From: Dactylosporangium sp.
Lineage (GTDB): Bacteria > Actinomycetota > Actinomycetes > Mycobacteriales > Micromonosporaceae
Reading direction: 5' to 3'
Length of the DNA: 33,290 nucleotides
Assembly (NCBI GenBank): GCA_025965915.1
Contig: JAOPWA010000016.1
Span: forward strand, 1-33,290
The notes under the pieces are model-generated. The model worked only from the letters and a program-made list of their open reading frames with translations. It was not told the DNA's origin and made no database searches. The position numbers were made by a program, and so were the translations under genes. The first letter of the stretch is position 1. Each line of letters opens with the position of its first letter. Shown here piece after piece: positions 21,879 to 30,340 of this stretch.

Positions 21879-22889
21879 TCATTCCGTGGGCGGGGCCGGC
21901 AGGATGCCCGCCCGCTGGGCACAGCGCGCCGCGGCGGTGAGCGCCCGCTCGGCCGGCACGCTCGGCTCGTCGACGATCACCAGACTGTCCAGGCCGGCAT
22001 CGGCGTACCGGCGCAGCCCGGCCACGCAATGCTCGGTGTCGCCGGCGATCGCGAACGTGTCGAGGATGTCGTCGGTGACCAGCTCCGCGGCGGGCTCCCC
22101 GGCGAGCATCCGTCGCCGGAACTCCCGCCCCAGCTCCGGGTCCAGCCCGGCCACCCGGGTGATGTCGTGGTCGCCGTGGATGCCCAGGTACTTGGCGACC
22201 TGCGGGCGCAGCGCGGCGCGGGCCGCCGGGCCGTCCTCGTCGCAGGAGAACATGACGTATGCCGAGACCTGGGCCTGCGGGCCGCCGCTGCGCTCGCGCG
22301 CCCACCGGATGTAGTCCGGGCTCGACAGCACTGACAGGAACACCCCGTCGGCGACGTCACCGGCCATCGCCAGCGCCTTGGGGCCCTTGACGCCGAGCAC
22401 GATCGGCACGTCCGGGTACGCCGGGACGAAGTTGAGCGCGACGTCCAGGTCGTATCCGCAGGCCGTGCCGCGTACCCGCTGGCCGGCGAGCAGCTGCCGG
22501 ACCACGTCGACGCACTCGCGCAGCCGGCCGATCGGCCGGGTGAAGGGGATGCCGAGCCACTCCTGCATCCACCGGGCGTTGCTCGCTCCGAGGCCGAGCA
22601 GCACCCTGCCGCCGGCGATCTCGGCGAGCCCGGCGGTCTCCATCGCCAGCAGCGCCGGGTGCCGGGTCCACGGGTTGACCACGCCGAGCCCGACCCGCAG
22701 CCGGCTGGTCGTCGCGGCCACCGCACCGGCGACCGCGAACGCCCCCCGCTCGCAGTAGTCCTCGCTCAGCCACAGCTCCGCGAAGCCGGCGGCCTCCGCG
22801 GCCCGGCCGATCGCGACGGCCTCCGCGCCGGTGCGCCGGCCACCGGGTGCGTATCCGAGCCGCATCGCGCCCTCCGGCGGCCGGCTCAT
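21879..22889 (-). CDS. LLM-class flavin/F420-dependent oxidoreductase (Mer-like)
   Basis: 336 residues. The ATG shares its A with the stop of the preceding gene (TGATG). A bacterial luciferase-like TIM barrel is evident: MRLGYAPGGRRTGAEAVAIG, WLSEDYC, the strand SRLRVGLGVVNPWTRHP and ALLAMETAGLAEIAGGRVLL. The pattern resembles methylenetetrahydromethanopterin reductase-type members that use F420. Members act as monooxygenases, dehydrogenases or reductases; FMN and F420 cannot be told apart here. It is the last gene of the minus-strand catabolic operon. Substrate unknown, probably a product of the hydrolases or PLP enzyme encoded just upstream. Confidence 0.9.
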   Translation of the reverse strand: MSRPPEGAMRLGYAPGGRRTGAEAVAIGRAAEAAGFAELWLSEDYCERGAFAVAGAVAATTSRLRVGLGVVNPWTRHPALLAMETAGLAEIAGGRVLLGLGASNARWMQEWLGIPFTRPIGRLRECVDVVRQLLAGQRVRGTACGYDLDVALNFVPAYPDVPIVLGVKGPKALAMAGDVADGVFLSVLSSPDYIRWARERSGGPQAQVSAYVMFSCDEDGPAARAALRPQVAKYLGIHGDHDITRVAGLDPELGREFRRRMLAGEPAAELVTDDILDTFAIAGDTEHCVAGLRRYADAGLDSLVIVDEPSVPAERALTAAARCAQRAGILPAPPTE

Positions 22890-24127
22890 CACCGGCCGCC
22901 GATCGCCGCGTCCAGCGCGGCCAGCGTCGGCTCGACCACCGGCACGCTCCCCAGGTGCGCCGCGGTCGCTCCGATGTCCTTGAGCCCGGTGGAGGTGCCG
23001 AGCAGCACCACCGACTCGTCGGCGGCGACCGCCCCGGCGGCGCGCAGCTTCGCCAGCACCGCGACCGGCACCACCGCCGACGCCTCCAGGTAAATGCCCT
23101 CCTCGCGGGCCAGCCGCAGCTGCTCGCCCATGATCTCGTCCTCGGTCGCGGCCGCGGCCGTGCCGCCGGAGCGGACCAGCGCCGCGTACCCCTGGTAGGT
23201 GGCGACCGGCGTGGCGATCGAGAACGCCGCCGACGGGCGGGCCGGCACGGTCACGCCGGGCCGGAACCCGTTCGCGACCGCGTCGGTGTACGGGCCGAGC
23301 GGCTCGGCGGCCACCATCCGGGGCACGCGCTCGATGACGCCGAGGGCCACCAGGTCGTCGAAGCCGCGCAGCACGCCGGTCAGCCCGTCGCCGTAGGCGG
23401 CCGGCGCGATGAGCACGTCCGGCGCGCGGCCGAGGTCGGCCACGATCTCGTACGCGATCGTCTTGTAGCCGTCGATCCCGAACGGGTTGGACCCGGCCGG
23501 CGGGTTCACGAAGCCCGATAGCGGCACCCAGCCGCGCTGCTCCACACCCTGACGCAGCAGGGCCCACCGGTCGGGGCCGTTGCGTAGCGCCACGACGTCG
23601 GCGCCGTAGCTCTGCATGAGCACCTTCATCGTCTGCGGCACCGACTCCAGGGTCAGCACGACGCAGCGCAGCCCGGCCGCGGCGGCGTACGCGGCGGCCG
23701 CCGCGCCGTGGTTGCCGGTGCTCGCCACGACGAGAGTCTCGGCGCCGTCCTGGACCGCCCGGGTCACCGCGACCGCGATGAGCCGGTCCTTGTACGACCA
23801 CGTCGGGTTGCGGGACTCGTCCTTGACGTACACCTCGTCGACGCCGAGCCGGCGCGCGGCGCGGGTCAGCGGCACCAGCGGGGTGCCGCCTTCGCGCAGC
23901 GTCACCGGCGTGGCGTCGACGTCCAGCGGCAGCAGGTGCTGCCAGGCGAAGATGCCCGGCCGGCTGCGGTCCGGCTGGGCCGACAGCCCGGTCAGGTCGT
24001 ACACCGGGAACGGGTTGACGTGGTAGCCGGCCTCGTTACACGGCGCGCACACGACGAACGGGTCGACGGTGTCGGGGCGTTCGGCATCGCAGCGCGGGCA
24101 GCGCAGGATCCCCGTGTAAGCGCTCAC
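22889..24127 (-). CDS. Threonine synthase-like PLP-dependent enzyme
   Basis: 412 residues, fold type II PLP enzyme. The N-terminus has a zinc-ribbon-like set of four cysteines (C10-x2-C13 and C27-x2-C30), common in one threonine synthase branch. The catalytic Lys is K113 in NPTWSYKDRL. The phosphate/substrate loop is VASTGNHGAAAA (134-145). Reactions in this family are beta- or gamma-replacement or elimination on amino acids (threonine synthase, threonine dehydratase, diaminopropionate ammonia-lyase). In a degradative operon, without homoserine genes, an amino-acid lyase role is more likely than threonine synthesis; this is inference. The GTG start overlaps the stop of the mini-ORF (GTGA), and its stop overlaps the next start. 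Confidence 0.9.
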   Translation of the reverse strand: MSAYTGILRCPRCDAERPDTVDPFVVCAPCNEAGYHVNPFPVYDLTGLSAQPDRSRPGIFAWQHLLPLDVDATPVTLREGGTPLVPLTRAARRLGVDEVYVKDESRNPTWSYKDRLIAVAVTRAVQDGAETLVVASTGNHGAAAAAYAAAAGLRCVVLTLESVPQTMKVLMQSYGADVVALRNGPDRWALLRQGVEQRGWVPLSGFVNPPAGSNPFGIDGYKTIAYEIVADLGRAPDVLIAPAAYGDGLTGVLRGFDDLVALGVIERVPRMVAAEPLGPYTDAVANGFRPGVTVPARPSAAFSIATPVATYQGYAALVRSGGTAAAATEDEIMGEQLRLAREEGIYLEASAVVPVAVLAKLRAAGAVAADESVVLLGTSTGLKDIGATAAHLGSVPVVEPTLAALDAAIGGR

Positions 24128-24207
24128 GCCGCCGCCTCGCTCCGCTCGGCGACGGCGCGAGGCGCAACCGCACTGAATTTCATGGTTCGCTCGCTCCGCT
24201 CGCTCAC
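24124..24207 (-). CDS. 27-codon coupling mini-ORF
   Basis: A tiny frame that fits exactly between two genes. Its GTG (24207) overlaps the stop of the M24 gene as GTGA, and its own TGA overlaps the GTG of the PLP gene in the same way. The peptide begins VSERSERTMKFSAV and ends VAERSEAAA, so Ser-Glu-Arg repeats occur at both ends. They arise from GAGCGAGCGGAGCGAGCG-like DNA that is itself an imperfect palindrome. It may serve only to pass ribosomes on, or be an inserted intergenic repeat that happens to stay in frame. No function is claimed for the peptide. Confidence 0.4.
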   Translation of the reverse strand: MSERSERTMKFSAVAPRAVAERSEAAA

Positions 24208-25379
24208 GCCGGGATCACCCGCAACGTGCGGTCGCTCACCGACAGCCGGCGGTGCCCGTCGGCGGTGATCACGATCGTGTCCTCGACCATCATGCCGCCC
24301 CACCCGATCTCGTAGTACGGCGTCTCGAGGCAGAACACCATGTCCTCCTCGATCTCCTGCGCCACGCCGCGCGAGACGATCGGCGGCTCGTACACGTCCA
24401 GGCCGATGCCGTGTCCACAGTGGTGGCGCCGGTACGGGAACAGGCCCCGCCGCTCCACCTCGGCGATCGCGATGTCGAAGACGTCGCTGGCCGGCAGCCC
24501 CGGGCGGATCCGTGCCAGCTGCTCCTCCTCGCCGGCCGCGATCGCGTCGTAGAAGCGCCGCTGCAACGCGTCCGGCTCGCCGACGACGGCGGTACGGCCG
24601 ATGTCCGACCAGTAGCCGTCGAGCACCGCGCCGACGTCGAAGCGCACCAGGTCGCCGGGGGCGATCTTCCGGTCGGTGGCGAAGGCGTCCGCCAGGGCCG
24701 ACCGGTCGCCCGAGGTCACCACGACGAACCTCGGCATCGCGCCGCCCTCGACCATCGTGCGGGCGACGACGATGGCGAGCTCCCGCTCGGTCATGCCCAC
24801 CTCGGCGGCCTTGATCGCGGCGGTGATGCCGTCCTCGGCCAGCCGGGCGGAGCGCTCCAGCAGCTCCACCTCGCCGGGCAGCTTGCGGGATCGGACCCGC
24901 TGCGCCCACGCCGACGCGTCGACGAAGGTGGCGTTGGGCAGCGCCGCAGCCAACCGGGCCCGGTGGTCGGGGTGCATCGCCGCCTCGTCGACGCCGATGG
25001 TGGCGGCGCCGAGCCCGGCGAGCAGCGCGGCGCTGCGCGCCGCGTCGACCAGGTCGGCGTGGGCGTCGACCATCCGGGTCGGCGCCGCCGCTCCGTCTCG
25101 GGACTCGAAGAAGAACCTGCCGTAGCCGACGTAGTCGGCCTCGGCGATGCCGCCGGCGAGCGCCGGGGCGGCGTCGGCGACGGGGCCGGCGGAGACGGTC
25201 CGCTCGGGCGTGACGAAGCTGGCGATCCCGGAGCGGCCGTGTACCGCGCCGGAGACGCTCTGGTAGCCGGTGGCATAGTCCAGATTGGCCGGTGATACGG
25301 CGAGGAACGCGTCGAACGGCGCGACCTCCACCGCCGCGGCGAGCCGGTCGCGCCGGGCCGCGGTCAGATCTGCGTGCAC
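24204..25379 (-). CDS. M24 family metallopeptidase (Xaa-Pro peptidase/creatinase-like)
   Basis: 391 residues from GTG with AGGAG six bases upstream. The N-terminal creatinase-like domain (about 10-165) and the pita-bread catalytic domain (about 170-391) are both complete. All five metal ligands are seen: D248 (RFDVGAV), D259 (YWSDIGRT), H323 (HHCGHGIGLDVYEPP), E352 (FCLETPYY) and E366 (MMVEDTIVI). The enzyme should therefore be active, cleaving X-Pro dipeptides, N-terminal residues before Pro, or related C-N bonds. It sits in the operon between an LLM oxidoreductase and the PLP enzyme, next to a peptide ABC importer, so processing of an imported peptide-like compound is the natural role. No signal peptide; cytoplasmic. 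Confidence 0.93.
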   Translation of the reverse strand: MHADLTAARRDRLAAAVEVAPFDAFLAVSPANLDYATGYQSVSGAVHGRSGIASFVTPERTVSAGPVADAAPALAGGIAEADYVGYGRFFFESRDGAAAPTRMVDAHADLVDAARSAALLAGLGAATIGVDEAAMHPDHRARLAAALPNATFVDASAWAQRVRSRKLPGEVELLERSARLAEDGITAAIKAAEVGMTERELAIVVARTMVEGGAMPRFVVVTSGDRSALADAFATDRKIAPGDLVRFDVGAVLDGYWSDIGRTAVVGEPDALQRRFYDAIAAGEEEQLARIRPGLPASDVFDIAIAEVERRGLFPYRRHHCGHGIGLDVYEPPIVSRGVAQEIEEDMVFCLETPYYEIGWGGMMVEDTIVITADGHRRLSVSDRTLRVIPA

Positions 25380-25402
25380 GAAAGTCTCCTGGGTGCGGCG
25401 GG

Positions 25403-26410
25403 TCAGGACTGCCGGGGCGCGATGACGGTCTCGGCGAACTCGGCCATCATGTCGATCGTCTCGGGGACGTCGTTGGCCGCGAACAACAGCGCGGACAGCG
25501 TCGTGACGCCGGCCTGCTCATACTTGTCGATCTGCTCGGCGATGTCGTCCGGGGTGCCGATCAGGTTCCGCTCGAACCACGAGTCCTGCCGGCCCTTGAG
25601 CGTCGACTCCGACAGCGAGCGCATGTGCGCGTACAGCTGCGACTTCTCGAACCGGGCCCACGCCTCCTCGCGGGTGCGACCGACCGACACCGACAGCTGC
25701 GGCGCGACGTCGAACGTCGCGGGCAGCTCCCGGCCGGCCGCGGCCGCGCTGTCGCGGATCTCGGCGACACCGGCGGCGACCTCGTCGGGGGTCAGGCAGG
25801 CCGGGATCCAGCCGGTGGCGTACTTGGCGGCGCGCTCCTTCGAGCCGGGCGCGTTGCCGCCAGACAGCACCGGCAGCGGCGCCTGCACCGGCTTCGGGTA
25901 GCTCTCCACGTCGGTGAACGAGATGTACTCGCCGGTGTAGCTGGCCCGCCGCTCGGTCAGCAGGACGTCGAGCGACTCCAGGAACTCCTTGGCGTACCGG
26001 CCGCGGTGCATCTTGCGATCCGGGTACATCGCCTCGGTCTCCTCCCGGTACGCGCCGATGCCCACGCCGAGCAGCAGCCGGCCGTGTGAGAGCTGGTCGA
26101 GGGTGGCGGCCATCTTCGCCAGCACCACCGGGTGCCGGAACGTCATCACCGTGATCGCGGTGGCGACCTTCAGCGTCGTGGTCTGCGCCGCCACGTATGA
26201 CAGGTACAGGAACGGGTCGTAGAACCGGGGCGGGTCCGGGAACTCGGCCCGCACGTACGCCTGGGTGGTGACGTGATCGTTGCCCCACACCGAGTCGAAC
26301 CCGAGTCGCTCGGCCTCGATGGCGATCCGGACGGCGTCGTCGGGATCGGCGTACGGGACGGGATACATCATCCCCTCGGTGCCGGTGGGCACCCCTAGGC
26401 CGAAACGCAT
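25403..26410 (-). CDS. LLM-class flavin/F420-dependent oxidoreductase
   Basis: 335 residues. The ATG at 26410 is preceded by AGGAGG at six bases, the best ribosome site of the operon, so the longer frame upstream was rejected. The luciferase-like barrel is complete: RFGLGVPTGTEGMMYPVPYA, GFDSVWGNDH, LKVATAITVMTFRHPV, KMAATLDQLSHGRLLLGVG and a late GTPDDIAEQIDKY. It is not close in sequence to the LLM enzyme at 21879-22889, so the operon carries two different members of the class. Members include ring-opening monooxygenases and F420-dependent dehydrogenases; which applies is unknown. It lies directly after an amidohydrolase relic and before the M24 gene (23-base gap). Confidence 0.92.
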   Translation of the reverse strand: MRFGLGVPTGTEGMMYPVPYADPDDAVRIAIEAERLGFDSVWGNDHVTTQAYVRAEFPDPPRFYDPFLYLSYVAAQTTTLKVATAITVMTFRHPVVLAKMAATLDQLSHGRLLLGVGIGAYREETEAMYPDRKMHRGRYAKEFLESLDVLLTERRASYTGEYISFTDVESYPKPVQAPLPVLSGGNAPGSKERAAKYATGWIPACLTPDEVAAGVAEIRDSAAAAGRELPATFDVAPQLSVSVGRTREEAWARFEKSQLYAHMRSLSESTLKGRQDSWFERNLIGTPDDIAEQIDKYEQAGVTTLSALLFAANDVPETIDMMAEFAETVIAPRQS

Positions 26411-26423
26411 GTCAGTCCTCCTG

Positions 26424-26595
26424 TCACGGTTGGCGGTCGACGACGGTCCGGCCGCCGAGAACCACCAGGTGGATGCGGTCGCGCCGTTCCAGGACGGCGA
26501 TGTTTGCCAGCGGGTCGCCCTCGACGCGCAGCCACGCCCGGGTATGCGGGTCGGCGCCGGCCGTCGATCAGGTAGGCGTCCACGAACAGCGTCAT
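26424..26595 (-). pseudogene. Amidohydrolase relic with large internal deletion
   Basis: The start survives as an ATG overlapping the DppF stop (ATGA) and reads MTLFVDAYLIDG, a usual N-terminus of metal-dependent amidohydrolases. About 20 codons on, in another frame, comes a typical C-terminus: AWLRVEGDPLANIAVLE followed by RIHLVVLGGRTVVDRQP and a stop. The middle of the enzyme, with all metal ligands, is missing, and the two ends are one base out of frame. An internal deletion of roughly a thousand bases explains this. The operon order shows that an amidohydrolase once worked between the importer and the LLM enzyme. Confidence 0.8.
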
Positions 26596-27542
26596 GGCAG
26601 CGGCACCGGGTTGAAGCACTCGACCAGCCGCCCGGGCGCGTCGGGATCGGGTGCGAGGATCGGCTGCTCGGCTCGGCACCGGTCGAGGATGTTGGCGCAG
26701 CGGCCGGCGAACGCACAACCGTCGGGCAGCTCCGACGGGCTCGGCGTCTCCCCCGCCAGTGGCGCCCGGTTGCCGCGCCGGCGCGGGTCCATCGACGGCA
26801 CGGCCGCCAGCAGCGCCCGGGTGTACGGGTGCCGGGGCGCGGCGAACAGGTCGGGCGTCGCGGCCCGCTCCACGATCCGGCCGAGGTACATCACGGCCAC
26901 CTCGTCGGCGAGCCGCCGCACCGTGTCCAGGTCGTGGCTGATGAACAGGTACGCCACGCCCTCCTCGGCCTGGATGCGTCGCAGCAGCGCCACGATCCGG
27001 CCGCGCACCGACTGGTCCAGCCCGGACGTGGGCTCGTCGAGCACCACCAGGTCGGGACGGCTGACCAGGGCGCGGGCGATGGCGACGCGCTGCTGCTGGC
27101 CGCCGGACAGCTCGCGCGGCAACCGCCGCCGGTAGCTTGCGTCCAGGCCGACGAGGTGCAGCACCTCGTCCACGCGCCGGTCGGCGTCCCGGCCGGTGAC
27201 GCCGGCAAGCAGCCGCAGCGGCTCGGCGACGGTCGCCTCGACCCGCAGGCGCGGGTTCAGCGACTGGTACGGGTGCTGGAAGACCATCTGCACCCGCCGG
27301 CGGACCGCCCGGTCGCCGTACGCGGTGGGCAGCGCCAGGCCGTCGAAGGTCACGGTGCCGTGCGACTGCGGGTGCAGCCCGGCGATGATCCGGCCGAGGG
27401 TGGACTTGCCGCAGCCGGATTCGCCGACCAGCCCCAGCGTGCGGCCGGCCTCGATGGCCAGGTCGACCCCGCGTACCGCCGGCACGATCCGCCCCGCCGC
27501 GCGGTACGTCTTCTCGACGCCGGTGAGCTCAAGCAGCGCCAT
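26592..27542 (-). CDS. dppF: Oligopeptide/dipeptide ABC transporter ATPase (DppF type)
   Basis: 316 residues from ATG at 27542, which lies 14 bases inside the end of the DppD gene. Walker A is GLVGESGCGKST, the signature is LSGGQQQRV and Walker B is LVVLDEPTSGLD with a switch His in FISHD. The C-terminal oligopeptide-transporter extension has the Cys set CAFAGRC and CRAEQP seen in OppF/DppF. It energises import with DppD. The longer in-frame start upstream gives a non-conserved stretch and was rejected. The symbol reflects family position; the substrate may not be a dipeptide. Confidence 0.93.
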   Translation of the reverse strand: MALLELTGVEKTYRAAGRIVPAVRGVDLAIEAGRTLGLVGESGCGKSTLGRIIAGLHPQSHGTVTFDGLALPTAYGDRAVRRRVQMVFQHPYQSLNPRLRVEATVAEPLRLLAGVTGRDADRRVDEVLHLVGLDASYRRRLPRELSGGQQQRVAIARALVSRPDLVVLDEPTSGLDQSVRGRIVALLRRIQAEEGVAYLFISHDLDTVRRLADEVAVMYLGRIVERAATPDLFAAPRHPYTRALLAAVPSMDPRRRGNRAPLAGETPSPSELPDGCAFAGRCANILDRCRAEQPILAPDPDAPGRLVECFNPVPLP

Positions 27543-28467
27543 GTGCCGCTCCTTCCGGGTGGTGGCAGGCGACCATCCGGCCGTCGCCGGCCGGGGCCAG
27601 CGGCGGCACAACGGCGCAGGCCGGGCTCGCGTACTCGCAGCGCGACGCCAGCCGGCAGCCGGGCGCCGACAGGTCGACCGCGCCGTGGTCGGCGCTCAGG
27701 TCGACCTCGCGGTCGGCGGCTTCGAACAGGTACCGGGTGTACGGGTGGACCGGGTGCTCGAACAGCTCGACGGTAGGCGCGGACTCCATGACCTGGCCGC
27801 CGTAGAGCACCACGGTGCGGTCGCACATCTCGGCGACGGCGGCGAGGTCGTGGGTGATGAACAGGACGCCGCAGCCGGTCTCGTCGACCAGTTCGCGGAT
27901 GAGCGTGAAGATCTGCGCCTGGACGGTCACGTCGAGCGCGGTGGTCGGCTCGTCGGCGATGAGCACCTGCGGCCGGCAGGCCAGCGCCATCGAGATCATG
28001 ACGCGCTGGCACATGCCGCCGGAGAGCTGGTGCGGGTACGCGCGGGCGACCCGGTCGGCGCCGGGGATGCCGACCCGGCGCAGCAGCGCGAGGGCTTCGG
28101 CGGCGGCGGCCTTGCGGTTTGCGCCCTGGTGCACCCGGACCATCCGGGCGACCTGGTCGCCGACGCGCATGAGCGGGTTCAGCGCGCCCTTCGGATTCTG
28201 GAAGATCATGGCGATCCGGCCGTCGACCGACCGGCGGTGGGAGGCGGTCAGGTCTGTGCCGGCGACCGTGATCGTGCCGGCGGTCTGCTCGACACCACCG
28301 GGCAGGATGCCCATGATCGCGTACGAGGCCATGGACTTGCCGGAGCCGGACTCGCCGACCAGGCCGACGATCTCGCCGGGGCCGACCGACAACGACACGT
28401 CCCGCAGGATCGGGGCGTCGGCACGGCGGACGCTGGCGGTCAGGTGCTCCACCGTCAACAGGGTCAC
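27529..28467 (-). CDS. dppD: Oligopeptide/dipeptide ABC transporter ATPase (DppD type)
   Basis: 312 residues from GTG at 28467, which overlaps the DppC stop as GTGA. Walker A is GLVGESGSGKS, the Q loop is IFQNPKGALNPLM, the signature is LSGGMCQRV (with Cys in place of the more common Arg/Gln) and Walker B is VLIADEPTTALD with the switch His in FITHD. The C-terminal extension carries CRLASRC and C-x-x-x-x-P-type elements. A longer frame upstream is only shadow of DppC. It pairs with DppF as the second ATPase. Confidence 0.93.
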   Translation of the reverse strand: MTLLTVEHLTASVRRADAPILRDVSLSVGPGEIVGLVGESGSGKSMASYAIMGILPGGVEQTAGTITVAGTDLTASHRRSVDGRIAMIFQNPKGALNPLMRVGDQVARMVRVHQGANRKAAAAEALALLRRVGIPGADRVARAYPHQLSGGMCQRVMISMALACRPQVLIADEPTTALDVTVQAQIFTLIRELVDETGCGVLFITHDLAAVAEMCDRTVVLYGGQVMESAPTVELFEHPVHPYTRYLFEAADREVDLSADHGAVDLSAPGCRLASRCEYASPACAVVPPLAPAGDGRMVACHHPEGAAHGAA

Positions 28468-29297
28468 GGCTGGCTCCGATCGAACTCGTCGCCGATGAAG
28501 TGCAGCGCCATGACGACGCCGACGATCATCGCGCCGGGGAACAGGGCGGTCCACCACTGTCCGGTGAGGGTGTTGGCCGCACCCTCGGACACCATGACCC
28601 CCCACTCGGCGGCCGGCGGGCGGATGCCGACGCCGAGGAACGCCAGGCCTGCGATATTGAGGATGGAGAAGCCCGACACGAGCGTCAGCTGCACCAGGGC
28701 GGGCCGCATCGAGTTCGGCCACACGTGCCGGAACGCGGTCCGCCACCGGCCGTTGCCGGCCAGCCGGGCGCCGTCGACATACTCCAGCTCCCGTTCGCTC
28801 AATACGCTGGCCCGGGTGATCCGGACGAACTGCGGCACGAACGAGATCGCCACCGCCGCCGCCACCTTGGGGATCGACTCGCCCATCGCGACCACGAGGA
28901 TCATCGCGAGGATGAAGCCGGGGAACGACAGCACGATGTCGACCACGCGCATCACGATCTCGTCGACCACGCCGCCGAAGAACCCGGCGATCACGCCGAT
29001 CGCGGAGCCGACGACCATCGCGCTCACCGAGATCACCAGGCCCAGCACGACGTCGAGGCGGGCGGCGTACACCGCGCGGGCGAATACGTCGCGGCCGTAC
29101 ATGTCGGTGCCGAACCAGTGGACCGCGGACGGCGCCTGCATGGTCGAGCCCTGGTTGGTGGCGAGCGGGTCGGCGACGAACAGCGGCCCGAGCAGGCCGA
29201 GCAGCAGGTAGCCGGCAAGCAGCGTGAACCCGATGGCGGCGAACGGCCGGGAGCGCAGCCCCCGGACCAGCCGGCGGGGCGCGACGGCGACGGTCAT
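28464..29297 (-). CDS. dppC: Oligopeptide/dipeptide ABC transporter permease (DppC type)
   Basis: 277 residues, six predicted helices. The N-terminal OppC-like part includes a first helix (about 18-40) and the GTDMYGRDVFARAVYAARLD segment typical of the family. The ATPase-contacting EAA loop is represented by ARLAGNGRWRTAFRHVWPNS, followed by FLGVGIRPPAAEWGVM. The ATG overlaps the DppB stop (ATGA). It forms the membrane channel with DppB. Confidence 0.94.
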   Translation of the reverse strand: MTVAVAPRRLVRGLRSRPFAAIGFTLLAGYLLLGLLGPLFVADPLATNQGSTMQAPSAVHWFGTDMYGRDVFARAVYAARLDVVLGLVISVSAMVVGSAIGVIAGFFGGVVDEIVMRVVDIVLSFPGFILAMILVVAMGESIPKVAAAVAISFVPQFVRITRASVLSERELEYVDGARLAGNGRWRTAFRHVWPNSMRPALVQLTLVSGFSILNIAGLAFLGVGIRPPAAEWGVMVSEGAANTLTGQWWTALFPGAMIVGVVMALHFIGDEFDRSQP

Positions 29298-30316
29298 GCG
29301 TTCTTCCCTCCCACTCGGATGCGCGGGTCGATGACGCTGTAGAGCAGGTCGATCGCGAGGTTGAGCAGGATGTAGATGACGCCCACGACGACCACGAAGC
29401 CCTGGAGGACCTCGAGGTCGTTGCTCTGGAGGCCGTCGTAGGCGTAGCGGCCCATGCCCGGCCAGGAGAACAGGAATTCGACGATCACGTTGCCGCCGAT
29501 GAGGAAGCCCACGACGATGCCGACGAGGGTGAGTACCGGCAGCAGCGCGTTGCGCAGCGCGTCAACGGCGACGACCGCGCGTCGCGGCACGCCGAGGGCG
29601 CTCGCGGCCCGGACGTAGTCCGACGACAGCGTCTGGATCATCGACGAACGCACCATCTTCAGGATCGGCGCGGCGACGCCGATGCCGAGGGTCAGCGCGG
29701 GCAGCAGGAGTTGCCGCAGCGCCGCGCCGGCCGTGGCGGGCTGCCCGGTCAGCAGCGCGTCGATGACGTACAGGCCGGTGATGTCGCCGGGCGGCTCGAC
29801 GCCGATGGGCAGCCGCCCGACCGGCGCCGGGAACATGTGGAAGCGGAAGAACAGGAAGTAGACCAGCAGCAGGCCCAGCCAGAACAGAGCCACGCTGTTG
29901 CCGAGCACCGCGAACACCCGGACCGCGGCATCGGCCCACCTGCCGCGCTGCAGCGCGCCGACCAGCCCGAGCGGGAACCCGATGAGCGCCCCGACGAGCA
30001 GCGCCGCGAGCGTCAGCTCGATGGTCGCCGGCAGTCGCTGCATCAGCTCGGTGGTGACGCTGTGCCCGGTGGCTACGGACCGGCCGAGGTTACCGTGCAG
30101 CACGTTGACCACATAGTCCACGAACTGGGCCGGCAGCGGCTTGTCCAGCCCGTACTGGTGGCGAAGCGCGGCCACGTCGGACTTGGTGGCCTCGGGTCCG
30201 AGCCGGGCTGCCGCCGCGTCGCCGGGCAGGATCCTGGTGATGAGGAAGACCACCACCAGGAGCCCGGCCAGGGTGATCACTGAGATGCCCAGACGCTTGG
30301 CTACATATCGCAACAT
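29294..30316 (-). CDS. dppB: Oligopeptide/dipeptide ABC transporter permease (DppB type)
   Basis: 340 residues with six helices. Starts MLRYVAKRLGISVITLAGLL, the usual DppB opening. The periplasmic part has GDAAAARLGPEA and YGLDKPLPAQF. The EAA loop region (YVRAASALGVPRRAVVAVDA) and the ending WPGMGRYAYDGLQSND ... SVIDPRIRVG are canonical. It follows the solute-binding protein gene after 24 bases. With DppC it forms the import pore. Confidence 0.94.
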   Translation of the reverse strand: MLRYVAKRLGISVITLAGLLVVVFLITRILPGDAAAARLGPEATKSDVAALRHQYGLDKPLPAQFVDYVVNVLHGNLGRSVATGHSVTTELMQRLPATIELTLAALLVGALIGFPLGLVGALQRGRWADAAVRVFAVLGNSVALFWLGLLLVYFLFFRFHMFPAPVGRLPIGVEPPGDITGLYVIDALLTGQPATAGAALRQLLLPALTLGIGVAAPILKMVRSSMIQTLSSDYVRAASALGVPRRAVVAVDALRNALLPVLTLVGIVVGFLIGGNVIVEFLFSWPGMGRYAYDGLQSNDLEVLQGFVVVVGVIYILLNLAIDLLYSVIDPRIRVGGKNA

Positions 30317-30340
30317 CGACTCGGACCCTCGACCCGTCCG

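Noticed and set aside
20611-22305. Long minus-strand frame opposite the PucR gene
   Set aside because: The plus-strand frame has a clear PucR helix-turn-helix and proper ends. The opposite frame is a composition artefact.
22889-24127. Biosynthetic threonine synthase (thrC)
   Set aside because: The fold and zinc-ribbon-like Cys fit, but the neighbours are catabolic and no homoserine or aspartate-pathway gene is present, so no gene symbol was given.
24128-24203. Terminator in the gap between the M24 and PLP genes
   Set aside because: The palindromic GAGCG repeats lie inside a frame that joins both genes with GTGA overlaps, so coupling is more likely than termination.
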